Positions 12,237 to 23,594 of a stretch of DNA of 64,000 nt are shown piece after piece (within the stretch, counting starts at the first letter, position 1; every line of letters starts with the position of its first letter). The notes beneath the pieces were generated by a model. The model did not search any database. It was not told the origin of the DNA and saw only the letters and a program-made list of their open reading frames with translations. A program made the translations under genes and the position numbers. Where the stretch lies: positions 62,001 through 126,000 of the forward strand of contig JAIQDT010014618.1 of NCBI GenBank assembly GCA_021521415.1, read 5' to 3'. Source of the stretch: Bidens hawaiensis. Lineage: Eukaryota; Streptophyta; Magnoliopsida; Asterales; Asteraceae.

Positions 12237-14781
12237 TCACTTCTCGACCTTAGGAGTAAGAAGTTTAACACCATTCTTGATTGTTTCAACAGCATTAACA
12301 AACTCATAATCACCTTGAACATCGCCTGTCTTGGACTTAGTAGAAGAAAAAGCCGATGGTTGATCACCATAAAAAACATCCAAAAGTTTACGCTTCAGTT
12401 TGTCATCGGAATCACTACTTGACAACTTGATCTCATTCAATTCCTCATCAACCAAAGGATAAGAAATTGGAGTCTTGTTATCACCATTCTAAGAAATCTG
12501 TAAAAAAAATAAGGTGTAAAAACAAATATAAAAACAAACCAAAAAAACAAAATAATGTAAAATACATAGAAGGGGAAAAAACCTTTAAAGAAGCAGAGCT
12601 TGTAGATTGAAGATCAGTTAAAGAATTTCCAAATGTAAGAGATCCAGAATTATAAGGCTACAAATATAATACAAAAAAAATAAGATATAAGGCTATAATG
12701 TAGTTGATAATTCATTTTAAAGGCAGATGAATTTACCACTATAAACTCAGGCATTATTCTTTTCTCAATAGCATAAATTATTTGTTGATCATCTGTTAGC
12801 TTTGATATACCGTATACCTCAACATTATTCCTAAAATTGAAATCGGCAATTTCAACTTTAAAAACAAACTTCTTTTCCAACAAACAGTTCAACTCACTGG
12901 GAAATCCACCAAACCCAACATCATCCTAAAATATTTATAAAAAAACATATGTTACATAAAAAGTGTTTCATATAAATTAAAAAGTAAGCAGTAGAATATG
13001 AATAAATAATAACATAACCTCATCTTTAGCAGCAAGCAATTCAGATGCTGTTTTGTTAATAATAAGTTTGGCATTCCGATCAAAAAGTGTCAACGAAACA
13101 ACATCACTACCATCTTGAACTCTTGGCCTAATCTTAAACCTGAAAGAAATTTGTAATCAACAACATAACAACATTTATTATTAAAACATATTTACTTATA
13201 CAATATACACTATACCTAGGAGTAGGTGTAACACCCAAAGTGTTACATCTCTGATTCTTGCATCCATAAACATCTTTGCCTTCGAAAACAGTCACGCTCA
13301 CCTTACGACTACAACTATTGCAACCGACATAGTATCATTCTGAGTCGGGACAAACAGCCTTTATGGTTCTGAGTACTATAATACTCTTTGGCTGAAATAA
13401 ATAAATTAAAAATAATAAAATAAGCGTTTGGTAAATGTTAGAAATTATAATTATATGTCATTATTATAAATTACCTGCAATATAGTGCAAATTTCACAAA
13501 TGTTGAAAAATGATGTAACCATCAGAAACTCTTCATCAAGAGTAGACATCAACTTAACAGGAATCGGCCTACGAACAGGACCATCAACCTTGAGTTCCAA
13601 AAATTCAAACAAACTGCAGAAATATCATTTAAAAAATGTTAGAAATTTCAACAAATAAAAAATTGAACAGACAATCAGGAAATCTAATAATAATATTACC
13701 GTGTCCTATAATCTTCAATCTCAGAAATACTATCATTCATGAAAACACGAGTAACATCAGAACCATAGGAATTAGACACATACGGTTTCTCTAAAAAAAG
13801 AAAAAAATTACAGTCATTATGATATAATATCAAAATAAGAGAGTGACAATGAGAAAATAAATTACAGATAAAAAAAATAAAACAAAACTTTATGGTATTT
13901 AACTCTACCAAATTGCATGAGAATAATCATATATGATTCATCAAAATGCTCAACATACTTAGAGAACTGTGATACGTAATCCCCCCAAAGAGTGACGTAA
14001 ACACTGTCACCGCTGTAAACAAAAATAAAATAATTGTTATATGACAAAATAATATTAATACAAACAGAAATATAAATTAATAAAAAATATTTACCTGATA
14101 TCAGAAACCTCCATTGTTAATCTTGCACTTTTTTAACATCTCTCATATTAGAATTGTTATCTTTAAAAACATGAACAACATGTCCAATTATATCTGGAAA
14201 AGATCTGATTAAAGAATTAGAAATACAAAAAATGTTCATAAATAATAAAAACATAAAAGTATGTAAATAATACCTATAGTAGCTTTCAACGGGATCTCTT
14301 TATCAATAACTGACTTGAATGAGTAAAACTTAAAACCGAATGTAGGACCATCAAACTGATTACAAGGATTAACATGGGTACTGGAGTTTAAAACTAACTT
14401 ATTAGGGCAGTCGATAACCTTGTAATTAGATACATTAGATCCAAGGCTAAGGTTGAATATAGTTAATGTAACATTCTCGTTTAAATAACGTTTGAAACGG
14501 AATATATCTTGTTTAAAAAATGTAGACTGCATCCGGGTACCCTGAATTGTTAAAAATACAAAATATAATTATTAACATTAAAAAACAGGAAAAATATTCA
14601 TAAACATAAATGGTAAAAAAAAAACCGATTCATCCATAAAAACTATTTCCATCAAGAAATCTTCATTAGGTTTATTATTATCCTTGACACTCCAAACCTT
14701 CAACACTTTTACCTTAATGGTTGATGGAGTAGATCTAAGCACATCAATCTCGTGTAACATAGTAACATTCTGGGCCTCCAT
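12237..14781 (-). pseudogene. Helitron-associated RPA70-like single-strand DNA-binding protein, broken
   Basis: ATG at 14781 (MEAQNVTMLHEIDVL), stop at 12237. Exons read in order show the first OB fold of replication protein A large subunit (TIKVKVLKVWSV, FLMEIVFMDES, then GTRMQSTFFKQDIFRFKRYL), the second (IIGHVVHVFKDN, GDSVYVTLWGDYV, then a segment with SDVTRVFMND), and the third with its zinc ribbon (VGCNSCSRKV ... YGCKNQRC), followed by an acidic and Lys-rich tail. Splice sites such as 14284/14193 join in frame. Two lesions are visible: a run of six A near 14140, where seven would keep frame before SARLTMEVSDIS, and TGA at 13335-13337 where a Trp is usual before YYVGC. In plant Helitrons such RPA-like proteins are thought to bind single-stranded DNA during transposition. 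It is the most 5' gene of the element. Confidence 0.82.
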
Positions 14782-14799
14782 TGACCTTAAAAATTAATA

Positions 14800-16042
14800 A
14801 AAATAATAATTAGTAACGTAATTTGAATGTAAAAGTTGATAGATAAAACAAATAATATTAAAAATTAAAATGACATTAACTTGGATGAACACAAACAATG
14901 GATATTGTGATGTCTGAAAGTGAGGAGAAAGATTAAGAAATGAAAGAATATATAGTGTAAAATAGTTAGTTATTTATGTAAAATTTAATATAAATAGTAA
15001 TGATTGATATTAATTGAGATTTATAATTCTGGAAATCATCTAAATATTGGTTATGATATAAAAATTGTTGATAGTCAAACGAATTATTTTTAGAATAATT
15101 GATTTGTACATAATATAAAAGTTTGAACTTGATTAGTAGTAACTGCGAATTATAATGTTATGCAATAAAAAATTGTTAGGGATACAAAAAATATTTGTCA
15201 AATACATTGTTTTAATCAAATAAAATATATGTAATCACATACATTGTAATACTATGAACTATAAGTTTAAAATTTGTAACAAAAATACAGTTAATAACAT
15301 AGTTATAAAGTTTAATTTTAATAATGTCTAAACTAAATAGATTATGAATTATACGGAGTAATTATTATTATTACTATATAGTAAATATAATAATTATTTA
15401 GTCAAAGAATATATATAAATTATTATTCTGAATTATACGGAGTACATATTAATATTATTATATTAAATATAGTAAATATAATAATCATTTACTCAAAGAA
15501 TCTATAAAAATTATTTAACAGTTATTTAATTATCAATTCAAATTTTAGTTGTACAAATAAAGGAAACCTATTTAATAGGAAACCTATAATAATTATTTCA
15601 TAATTATTTAGTCAAACAATTAATATGGACATTTATTACAAATTTTAATCAAACTTTAAATTCCGGTATAGAGATACAATAGATAAATTATATAATTTAC
15701 CTATTTATATAATTTATATAATTTGATAAATGTATAGAGATACCATAGATAAATTATATAATTTGATTTACCTATTTATGTAAATTATTAAAGTTGTTAC
15801 TCCGTATTATGTATTATTATTTATAGATTATGGACATTTCATTTAATATAAATTATTATTATGTATATTACGGATATTAATCAAATTTTTCCGTGTTTAT
15901 ATTATGTATTAAAACTATATACCATTACCGTAAACTAAGATTAACTTTGAGTTTGGTCAAATAATTTATTAGTGGTATATGTTTACATTTTTGGTATATT
16001 ATTAAAACTTTGATTTAAATTTGTAATTAATTGTATTAACAC
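14800..16042. other. AT-rich Helitron non-coding DNA
   Basis: This stretch between the RPA-like gene start and the LTR insertion is very AT-rich, with repeated ATTATACGGAGTA-like and AATTATATAATTTG-like words (for example near 15355, 15430, 15690, 15750). I see no exon, RNA gene or clear transposon end. It probably holds the promoter and leader of the RPA-like gene. Confidence 0.5.
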
Positions 16043-18327
16043 TGTCACACCCCACTTTAGGGCCTAGGCATGTGACCACAAGTTGGTACCAGTTTTGTAA
16101 ATAAATCAGAGTTGCGGGTTTTATTTCAGCGGAAGTCTTTAATAAAATATTATTACTTTGAAAACTTATTAAAAAAGTAGGGTTTAATTACCCGTTTGAT
16201 ATTTCAAATACATTTCTTTGGAAAATATAACTCTTTTGTAATATTTTGAAATAAAATATCTGAGCCATCCGATAGCATCTAATGACTATAACTCCAATCT
16301 TCTATTCCTTCTTGTTTGTATGTTCTAACCTTTCTTGTTTCCCTGTAACATGGGTGGGAAAATACGTCAGCACAAAGCTGGTGAATAACGCTGACTCTAA
16401 AAATATCTTTCCAATACCTTTGTGAAACCAACAATAATACCTTTGTGACTACTCATTAGGCACCCAACTAAATTGGGATCAAATTACCCTAAGTACCTTG
16501 TACAATTAATTATATACACAATATCATTTCTTTGAACAGTCCCGTAGACCTTCAGAGGCATGTTGATGATATGCATGGCCTCGGGGAAATGCCGAGTCAC
16601 CATGTATGTTTAGATCCAGACACATGTATACTCTTAATCAGAGTGTCTGTTTCTTATTATTGTACACAAAGTTTTTAAGGATTCGTAAATCCTATGCAAA
16701 CATTCAGACTCATTATAAAAGGTTTGGGGCGTATTCACCTTGTCTGTTTATAATCAGTTTCTTTTACTGATTCCTGTTTTCTTATTCTTCTTCTCGTTTT
16801 GTTACCTCGGACCTATAGTACGAGAATAACATTTTGTATAAATAACTAGATCAGCGATCTAGCTTTAGACCTTTATAGTCTATTTTGGTATAACTTCAAC
16901 CTTGATAAAATCATTTGTTTATAAAACATTTGGACCTTTAGTCATTTTCTTTATTTACCAATTATATGCTACGTTTCTTCTTCAGGAAGAAACGTCTATA
17001 CTGAGTTTCTTCTTCAAGAAGAAACATTATTCAACTATACTATTTGAATATTATATTAAAGAAATATTATTTTAACTATAACCTTTGCTTAAGAAAAGTT
17101 ATATTATTCTTAATCGTAATCAAGGTTCGGGTTATACCCTCGACTATGGTCTAAGCCATTTATAATAATAAAATAATAACTTAGGCAGAACCCCTTACCT
17201 TTCACGGGTATTCGGAGTTAAATATTCCTAAGTTTATACGGGCAGCATTTCTATTCTATATGCACGTATATCGAGGCGTTCTTGATCAACCTTCCTTGGC
17301 ACGCAAATCGAGGTAATGTGTAGCCATCGCCGGGTCGTGCACGTACTTCAAGACAGAATGTCGGGTTACTTTTGGGTGGCACGCACTTCGAGGAAAACAC
17401 CGGGTATTTGGCACGGATTACGATTTGTTATTTGTCTGGTCGGTGGCACGCAAAGCAATGTTCGGCACGTAAACCGAGGTAGAGAGAGTGAAAATTTTAG
17501 AGAGAGAGTGGATGTGGTGTGTGAAATGAATGTGCCATGACCACTCTATTTATAGCCGATTTTGAGTCCCATCGCGTACCGCGATGGGCTCCTTTCCTGA
17601 CTCCATTGCGTACCGCGATCGACATAGATTCCGAGATCTTGCCACGTGTCGCCAAGTGGTCTGACACGTTCTGCCACGTGTCCTGGCCTGCTGCCACGTG
17701 TCACCAGAGTGTGACACGTGTCTCTGAGTCATCATGGTCCATCGCGTACCGCGATGGCCATCTTCTTGGACTCATCGCGTACCGCGATGGGTTCTTAGAT
17801 ATTATTTTTCGTTTTCAGTCATTTATCTTTTGTAGCTTGTCACTTCTGGTCTAGTTCTCGTTGTCCAAAAATACTAAGGCGGCTCTTAAGAGGCTCGCAG
17901 CGATGCTAGCGTGCGAAGTGCAAAGTGCGCCATCAAAGCGTCATCGCCATCACCATCGTCCTAGTCCTCGCCCGAGCCCGAGCTAGGATTACTTGGTGCA
18001 TGATATTCATAAAAGAATATTACTATAGAAATTCTATCTCTTATAAAGAGCTTCCATTTCTTTACCACTTTCTATGTGGGATAGATTTCATGTTCCTTAT
18101 TTATATCTTAGTGGAATGCTTCCACTTTCTTGCATCTTCCAATGTGGGATGAAGTTTTATTATTTTCCTTCATATAAGAATACTTAATTTAGGAAATATT
18201 TTTATTTCCTTATTTTTCTTATAATTCCTTATTTAATATTTTCTCATTACTTATCTTGAGATTGTTTTTTTGATCCCTCAACTTTTCTAAGTTGTCAAAT
18301 TTGGATCGAAATTTTGGGGATGTTACA
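16043..18327 (-). mobile_element. Solo LTR, family A copy 1
   Basis: Starts TGTCACACCCC at 16043 and ends GGGGATGTTACA at 18327, flanked by a perfect 5-bp TSD, AACAC (16038-16042 and 18328-18332). Length is 2285 bp, with no ORF and no second LTR, so it is a solo LTR. A TATAAATA on the minus strand at 17554-17547 sets the orientation as minus. The likely U3 holds four CACGTG hexamers and several copies of the near-palindrome CATCGCGTACCGCGATGG (17568, 17742, 17774 and a variant near 17603). A GGCACGCAAATCGAGG-like motif recurs near 17295, 17377, 17444 and 17465. It lies within the large Helitron, so it inserted later. Confidence 0.85.
17547..17720 (-). promoter_or_regulatory. LTR promoter with TATA box and four G-boxes (family A copy 1)
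   Basis: On the minus strand a TATAAATA lies at 17554-17547. About 90 bp upstream of it are four CACGTG hexamers (17643-17648, 17675-17680, 17695-17700, 17715-17720), most in the context GCCACGTGTC. G-box/ABRE-type sites in this context are known targets of plant bZIP and bHLH factors. Activity is inferred only. Confidence 0.6.
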
Positions 18328-19141
18328 AACACTACAAAAATTAGGAAATAGTTAATTGAGTAAAGTCAATGTATAATAAATAATTCGGTTATGAGGACAC
18401 ATTAGGTAAGTCAAACAAATTAATTATAATTAATGGAATAGTCAATGCTATAATTTATTTAAAAAAAAGGAAAACAAGTATTATTAACTTTTAACTAAAA
18501 CATATGAAATAAAATATTGAAATACATGAATATTGAAAATTTAAATCTATACATGAATATATCTTAAGAATACATATACTACAGTCTTGATCAATGGTGA
18601 TATTAGTACAGATGAGTCCGACAATAACCTGAAATAATAAATTCGAGGATTATTATTGATAATATGGACTTTTGAACATAATTAACAAAGGCAAAATTTA
18701 AAAGGTGTTACCGGAAAAACTATATTGTCGGAATTACCATGGTATACCGGAAAAGCGAAATGAGGATCTATTAGTCGTGACATTAACCTGAAATTATAAA
18801 GTACAATATTAATGTGGAATGTCTTACCGGAAAAAGTACACACAAAATATAAAGTACAATACAAACAGTTTTTATTAACAAAGTTAAATGAATTATTCAA
18901 ACATATATAAACAGATCCATCTTATAAATGTTAAAAATTTAATCTACAACATAGATTAACAGGATGTGAAACAAAAGCACAAAAAATATTTAAAACGACT
19001 TTTAATCATTGTTATAAACATAAACGGAAAAAACAACAGGCAACACTTACCGGAAAAAGGTAAAAAGGTCCAAAAATAATAAACGACAATTTGTATTAAA
19101 TAAACGAATCCTGTTAATTTAGGATGATAATATATTGCCGG

Positions 19142-19180
<39 letters not shown>

Positions 19181-19590
19181 GTCTATATTATACGGTAAGA
19201 TCCGGGTATTTGGCCGGAATTTAGAAGATGGACGAAAGAAGAGCAAGATTACCATATACTACAAACTTACCGGAAAATAATATTAAATTGCCGGATGATA
19301 ACATAACAATACAAATTTGGAGTGGTCGGAATATAGAAGACGGACAAATAAGATTCGGGTATTTGGCCGGAATATAGAACATGGATGAAAGAAGAGCCGG
19401 GTGTTTGAGAAATAAAGAAAAAAATGATTAGGGGAAAAAATAAGAAATATTATGGTTTAAATATAGCAAAGTAGATGACATGGCATTGCTAAGAAAGGTA
19501 ATGGGTGACATGGCATTGAGGTGGCATTTATGTGGATGGCCTATATGATTGACAAGTGGAAAATGGGTCTTGCTTTAATAGTATGTATAG
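18328..19590 (-). other. Helitron 5' region with TACCGGAAAA repeats
   Basis: Between the solo LTR and the Helitron 5' tip, the motif TACCGGAAAA or a close variant recurs (near 18710, 18750, 18828, 19048, 19269). Two related blocks contain CGGGTATTTGGCCGGAAT near 19205 and 19357. A TA microsatellite is at 19144-19176. No coding exon is evident. Such terminal-proximal repeats could be binding sites of the element's own proteins, which is speculation. Confidence 0.5.
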
Positions 19591-20004
19591 ATAATAATAA
19601 GTTTAAAAAATATTATTTTAATTAAAAAAGTGTTAATAAGTTTTGATCTTGTCAGATATTAATAGAACTAAACTGTACAAATAGTGAAATAGTTTTTGAG
19701 GCAATTTTATAAAATTGATACTCAATTGGGTCAAGTTATTCTACAAAGGTTAATAAAAATGAGAAGTGTGAGAAGTCATAAATAATTGACATGTGTCAAG
19801 TGAGAACCAAAGGAAAAGGGATATAAAAGTAATTGTATATATTTTATCTCCCCACATGCAAGGCACATGTTAATACCTCATCATTTTAGAACGTTTATAA
19901 CTTTTTCGTATGATATTTAAAAAAAACATCATAATAACAAGCGTTTTGTTATCTTTAATATGAGTATGATTTTTGTTATATAAAACTTAAAACAAAAATC
20001 ACGT

Positions 20005-20545
20005 CATTGTGTCTTTTCGCACACCGTTGTGTCTTTTTCGCTTATCATTGTGTCTTTTTCGTCATTATGTCTTTTCGCACACCATTGTGTCTTTTTCGTC
20101 ATTATGTCTTTTCGCACACCATTGTGTCTTTTCGCTTATCATTGTGTCTTTTTTCGTCATTGTCTCTTTTCGCACACCATTGTGTCTTTTTCGTCATTAT
20201 GTCTTTTCGCACACCATTGTGTCTTTTCGCTTATCATTGTGTCTTTTTTCGTCATTGTGTCTTTTCGCACACCATTGTGTCTTTTCGCTTATCATTGTGT
20301 CTTTTTTCTTCATTGTGTCTTTTCGCACACCATTGTGTCTTTTCGCTTATCATTGTGTCTTTTTTCGTCATTGTGACTTTTTTCTTCATTGTGTCTTTTC
20401 GCACACCATTGTGTCTTTTCGCTTATCATTGTGTCTTTTTTCTTCATTGTGTATTTTCGCACACCATTGTGTCTTTTCGCTTATCATTGTCTCATTTTTT
20501 TGACATTGTGTCTTTTCGCACACCATTGTGTCTTTTTTTGCCATT
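20005..20545. repeat. CATTGTGTCTTTTCG minisatellite
   Basis: More than twenty CATTGTGT or CATTATGT words alternate with CTTTTCGCACAC, CTTTTCGCTTAT and CTTTTTTCGT, giving a higher-order unit of about 55-60 bp repeated some nine times. All three forward frames stay open over much of it, which produces long false ORFs of CLFAYHCVF-type repeats. It forms the left arm of the fold-back element. Confidence 0.9.
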
Positions 20546-21159
20546 AATACATGTTACACAATAACTTGAAACGTAAAACACAATGGTGAATACGTATAAA
20601 ACAATGACCTAAAACGTAAGACACAATGGCGAATACGTATAACACAATGGCCTAAAACGTAACACGCAATGGTGAATATTGTAAGGCCCCGAACCCGGTA
20701 GCCTTACTTTAGCGTCGGATTTACTCATAAACACAGTTCTTACAAATCAGAGTTCATTAAAACTTTCGCGTAAACGTTTACTTGAAGCATTCGTTACAAA
20801 ACATTCAATCTCTTCTTTGATATTATAAAACAAATCATTATATTTAAAACATCTTTTCTTCCATCTTAAGATGCCAGCCGTTCAATCCATGCCATGTGCC
20901 ATCCTCATGCTAGTCCTTTGGTCTGATCACCTGCGTGCATACTAAAAGTCAGCTACGCTGAGTGAGTTCTAGTTAATCGGACGCCATACAATACATACAC
21001 ATACATACATATCCGAAGATACATATCCATACTTAACTAGTTACCCTTCTGTTCTACATACATACTTACTACCATACATACATATCTACAATCCCTAACC
21101 TCAGTCCACCGAGAGTACGTTCATAGTCCGCCGTCTATACCTGTACTCAAGGTCGTGAA

Positions 21160-21510
21160 CACGTAAAAGGTCCGCAGTCCTTACCTATGTTCACCATTCA
21201 TGGCACGTGCAAGGTCCGCAGTCCTTCCCTATACCATCCTACATCCACAACACGTACAAGGTCCACAGTCCTTCCCTATGTTGCAACCTAATTCATAGCA
21301 CGTACGAGGTCCGCAATCCTCCCCTATGCTACAAATACAGCACGTATAAGGTCCACAGTCCTTTCCTATGCTGATGCCTATCTATAACACGTATAAGGTC
21401 CGCAGTCCTTAACTACGTTGTCGTCTATTATCTGTAACACGTATAAGGCCCACCGTCCCTATCTACGTTTACATCTATCATCTACTTTACGTATAAGGCC
21501 CGCAGTCCTT
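21160..21510. repeat. Minisatellite in family B copy 1 (CACGTATAAGGTCC type)
   Basis: Eight imperfect units begin CACGTAYAAGGTCCGCAGTCC at about 21162, 21204, 21252, 21300, 21342, 21387, 21438 and 21486, a period of roughly 42-51 bp. This array occupies the same place in the LTR as different arrays in copies 2 and 3. Confidence 0.8.
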
Positions 21511-22139
21511 AACTACGCCATCACCAGCCGAGTCTATGTCCGACAAAAGCTAGAGGGATTTTCCATCCTAACTTACTATGTCGAACGTGGAACTCACATA
21601 CCATTCGTGTACCTGTATACACATACCTCACATATACAATAATTACATTATAGCATAAGAACACTCTAGGCGTTCTTTACATCATTCATTTAACAACCAA
21701 ACCTCTTGTCGATACGTGCAATATCCGAAGATCGTTCACGCCCCGACAAGTATTCATTTGTAATGTTCATACATCTTCGATATATAATATTCGTACCTTT
21801 ATTTTTAACCTGACAGTACGCGCAATATCCGAAGATAGTTCGCGTACCGACAAGCAATCATTCATATCCATCACATATATCACATATGGCATACACTTAT
21901 CACTTAGGATAAATGTATTAACAACACATCGAGTATGCACACAGCCCCGAAAATATAACAAGGAATGGGGCTAGAAACTCACCTGAACTCTGCTTCTTCC
22001 TCCGATAGTTTTAAATCCCTTCTTTAACTGAGCTCGGCTGACTGTATAAGTTACACGTATCAATACTCCCCTGATTTAATCTGGCGGCCTAGTATTAGCT
22101 TACTTTTACTTATCGTTTATAATTTATTTTCTAATCAAA

Positions 22140-22455
22140 CTCGACTTTAGGCGAAGTTAAACCTTAGGCGAACTTAGCTTTAGGCGAAGTTAAACCTTAG
22201 GCGAACTTAGCTTTAGACGAAGTTAACCCTTAGTTGAACTTAGCTTTAGGCGAAGTTAACCCTTAGGCGAACTTAGCTTTAGGCGAAGTTGTCATCAGGC
22301 GAACTTAGCTTTTAGGCGAAGTTGTCATCAGGCGAACTTAGCTTGCAGGCGAAGTTCATCAGGCGAACTTAGATTTTAGGCGAAGTTGTCATCAGGCGAA
22401 CTTAGCTTGCAGGCAAAGTTCATCAGGCGAACTTAGCTTGCAGGCGAAGTTGTCG
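22140..22455. repeat. GGCGAAGTT/GGCGAACTT minisatellite in family B copy 1
   Basis: Alternating GGCGAACTTAGCTT and AGGCGAAGTT words repeat with a period of about 30-34 bp, some ten times. A homologous array is at 36050-36365 in copy 3. Confidence 0.85.
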
Positions 22456-23594
22456 GCTGCAGCTACTGTTCGTCCTTAAATCCTTTGTTTCTTAACCAAA
22501 TAACTCGATTTAGGTATCCACGTAATCGTCTGACCAGCGCCTACAAACCCCAACCATCAAATCGGCCTAACATCGATGTTTAAGGGGTGCGATTTAGGCA
22601 TATAGGTTACGGGTTCTTTTAGGTTAACAATTAACCTATCAAATGCTAATCAATTCCAGTAATATTTGTTGTTTTAAGTTCGTTTATAACAAACTAACAC
22701 AAATCTATGATTTCCCAAATCAAACCGAACCTATACGAACGATTTCTAACTATAAACGTACCTTGAACGAGTCGAACTTCGAACCCGGTTAAGCCTTGAT
22801 GTTGTTTTCGTCCGTCACGACGTTCCAGCACCAACAAGCTCGGGTTTTCGCCTTCGGATCTTGGTTCGGGTCGTGTGTGTTTTGAGTGTGTGCTAGAGAA
22901 TAAGATGGAAATGAAATGAAATGAGGGTTTAGGGTTTTAGGTTGGTTTAGGGGATATTTATATCCCTTAAAGCCCATGGACCTAAGACCCATTCTCATTT
23001 AACCCATCTTAATTAATCTAAGTCCATGATCCGTTCTTTACTCGACATTAACTAACAACGCGAAATCACTACGTAACTTTCTTTATTTAACATTATAAAT
23101 TTTAGGATGTTACAAATATATATAACACAATGGCCTAAAACGTAACACACAATGGTGAATATATATAACACAATGACTTGAAATGTAAAACACAATGGAA
23201 ACAACATATTACACAATGACACAATGAACAACAAAAAAACACAATTAAAAAACCCATTAATTTTTTTTTATTTTTATATAGCAATATGATATTCATATTA
23301 AAGATAAAAAAAACGCTTATTATCATGGTGAATTTTTTTTAAAAAAATAATGTTGTATGAAAAAGTTATGGACATTTTAAAATGATGGGGGAATTGGCAT
23401 GTGTCTTGCATGTGGAAAGAGAACGTCAACAGATGTGGGTTATTACCTTAATGCCCTTTTTCATCAATTTTTATTTATTAAATTAATCCCAGTCATTCAA
23501 ATCTAAAATCAATGGACATAATTCATTCTCACCCTTCTCATTTTTATTGTCCTTTGTATTTTAACTTTACCCCTCAATTTAAAAGTCATAAATA

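Larger units (their letters stand above)
1..19591 (-). mobile_element. Large Helitron transposon, 5' end in window, 3' end beyond left edge
   Basis: The right boundary is a typical Helitron 5' terminus on the minus strand, TCTATACATACTATTAAAGC, starting at 19591 and preceded by A, as expected for insertion into an AT dinucleotide. Between it and the left edge lie, in the same orientation and in the order known for plant Helitrons, an RPA70-like gene and then a Rep/helicase gene. Two B3-domain genes sit between them, which is unusual. The 3' hairpin and CTRR end are not in the window. Later insertions inside it are an LTR at 16043-18327, a CCTACACA-rich element at about 948-6766, and an LTR at 1634-4341. 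Every gene has stops or frameshifts, so this copy cannot be autonomous now. The 5' end and gene families are seen directly; that everything belongs to one element is inferred from orientation and order. Confidence 0.78.
20680..23114 (-). mobile_element. Solo LTR, family B copy 1
   Basis: Starts TGTAAGGCCCCGAACCCGG at 20680 and ends TAGGATGTTACA at 23114, with a perfect TSD AATAT (20675-20679 and 23115-23119). Length 2435 bp, no internal coding region. A GGATATAAATATCCC on the minus strand near 22950 is the probable TATA box and gives the orientation. Two tandem arrays lie inside: ACGTATAAGGTCCGCAGTCC units (21160-21510) and GGCGAACTTAGCTTTAGGCG units (22140-22455). A piece with CGTGCAATATCCGAAGATCG occurs twice near 21712 and 21820. 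It was inserted into the right arm of the fold-back element. Confidence 0.85.
19720..23590. mobile_element. Fold-back element made of CATTGTGT / ACACAATG arrays
   Basis: The left end (near 19735) contains TACAAAGGTTAATAAAAATG followed by AGAAGTGTGAGAA. The right end, read on the opposite strand from about 23575, contains TACAAAGGACAATAAAAATG followed by AGAAGGGTGAGAA. Deeper, an inverted pair follows (AAACATCATAATAACAAGCGTTTT near 19925 against its complement near 23310). The left arm continues into CATTGTGTCTTTTCG repeats and the right arm into ACACAATGG repeats, so most of the element could fold on itself. A family B LTR (20680-23114) is inserted in the right arm; net length is about 1.4 kb. 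I could not fix a TSD, so the superfamily (MULE-like or other) is open. No coding capacity. Confidence 0.6.

Noticed and set aside
12108..12422. Plus-strand ORF of 104 codons
   Set aside because: Lies opposite the last exon of the RPA-like gene and has no recognisable domain.
16043..18327. Complete non-autonomous LTR retrotransposon (LARD or TRIM)
   Set aside because: No direct terminal repeats, primer-binding site or polypurine tract within; a solo LTR fits better.
20005..20545. Regular array that might suggest CRISPR-like repeats
   Set aside because: The units are contiguous variants of one motif without unique spacers, and the genome is a plant.
20007..20564. Long overlapping plus-strand ORFs of up to 185 codons
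   Set aside because: All three forward frames are open because the CATTGTGTCTTTTCG minisatellite lacks stops; the products are the same short repeat in three readings.
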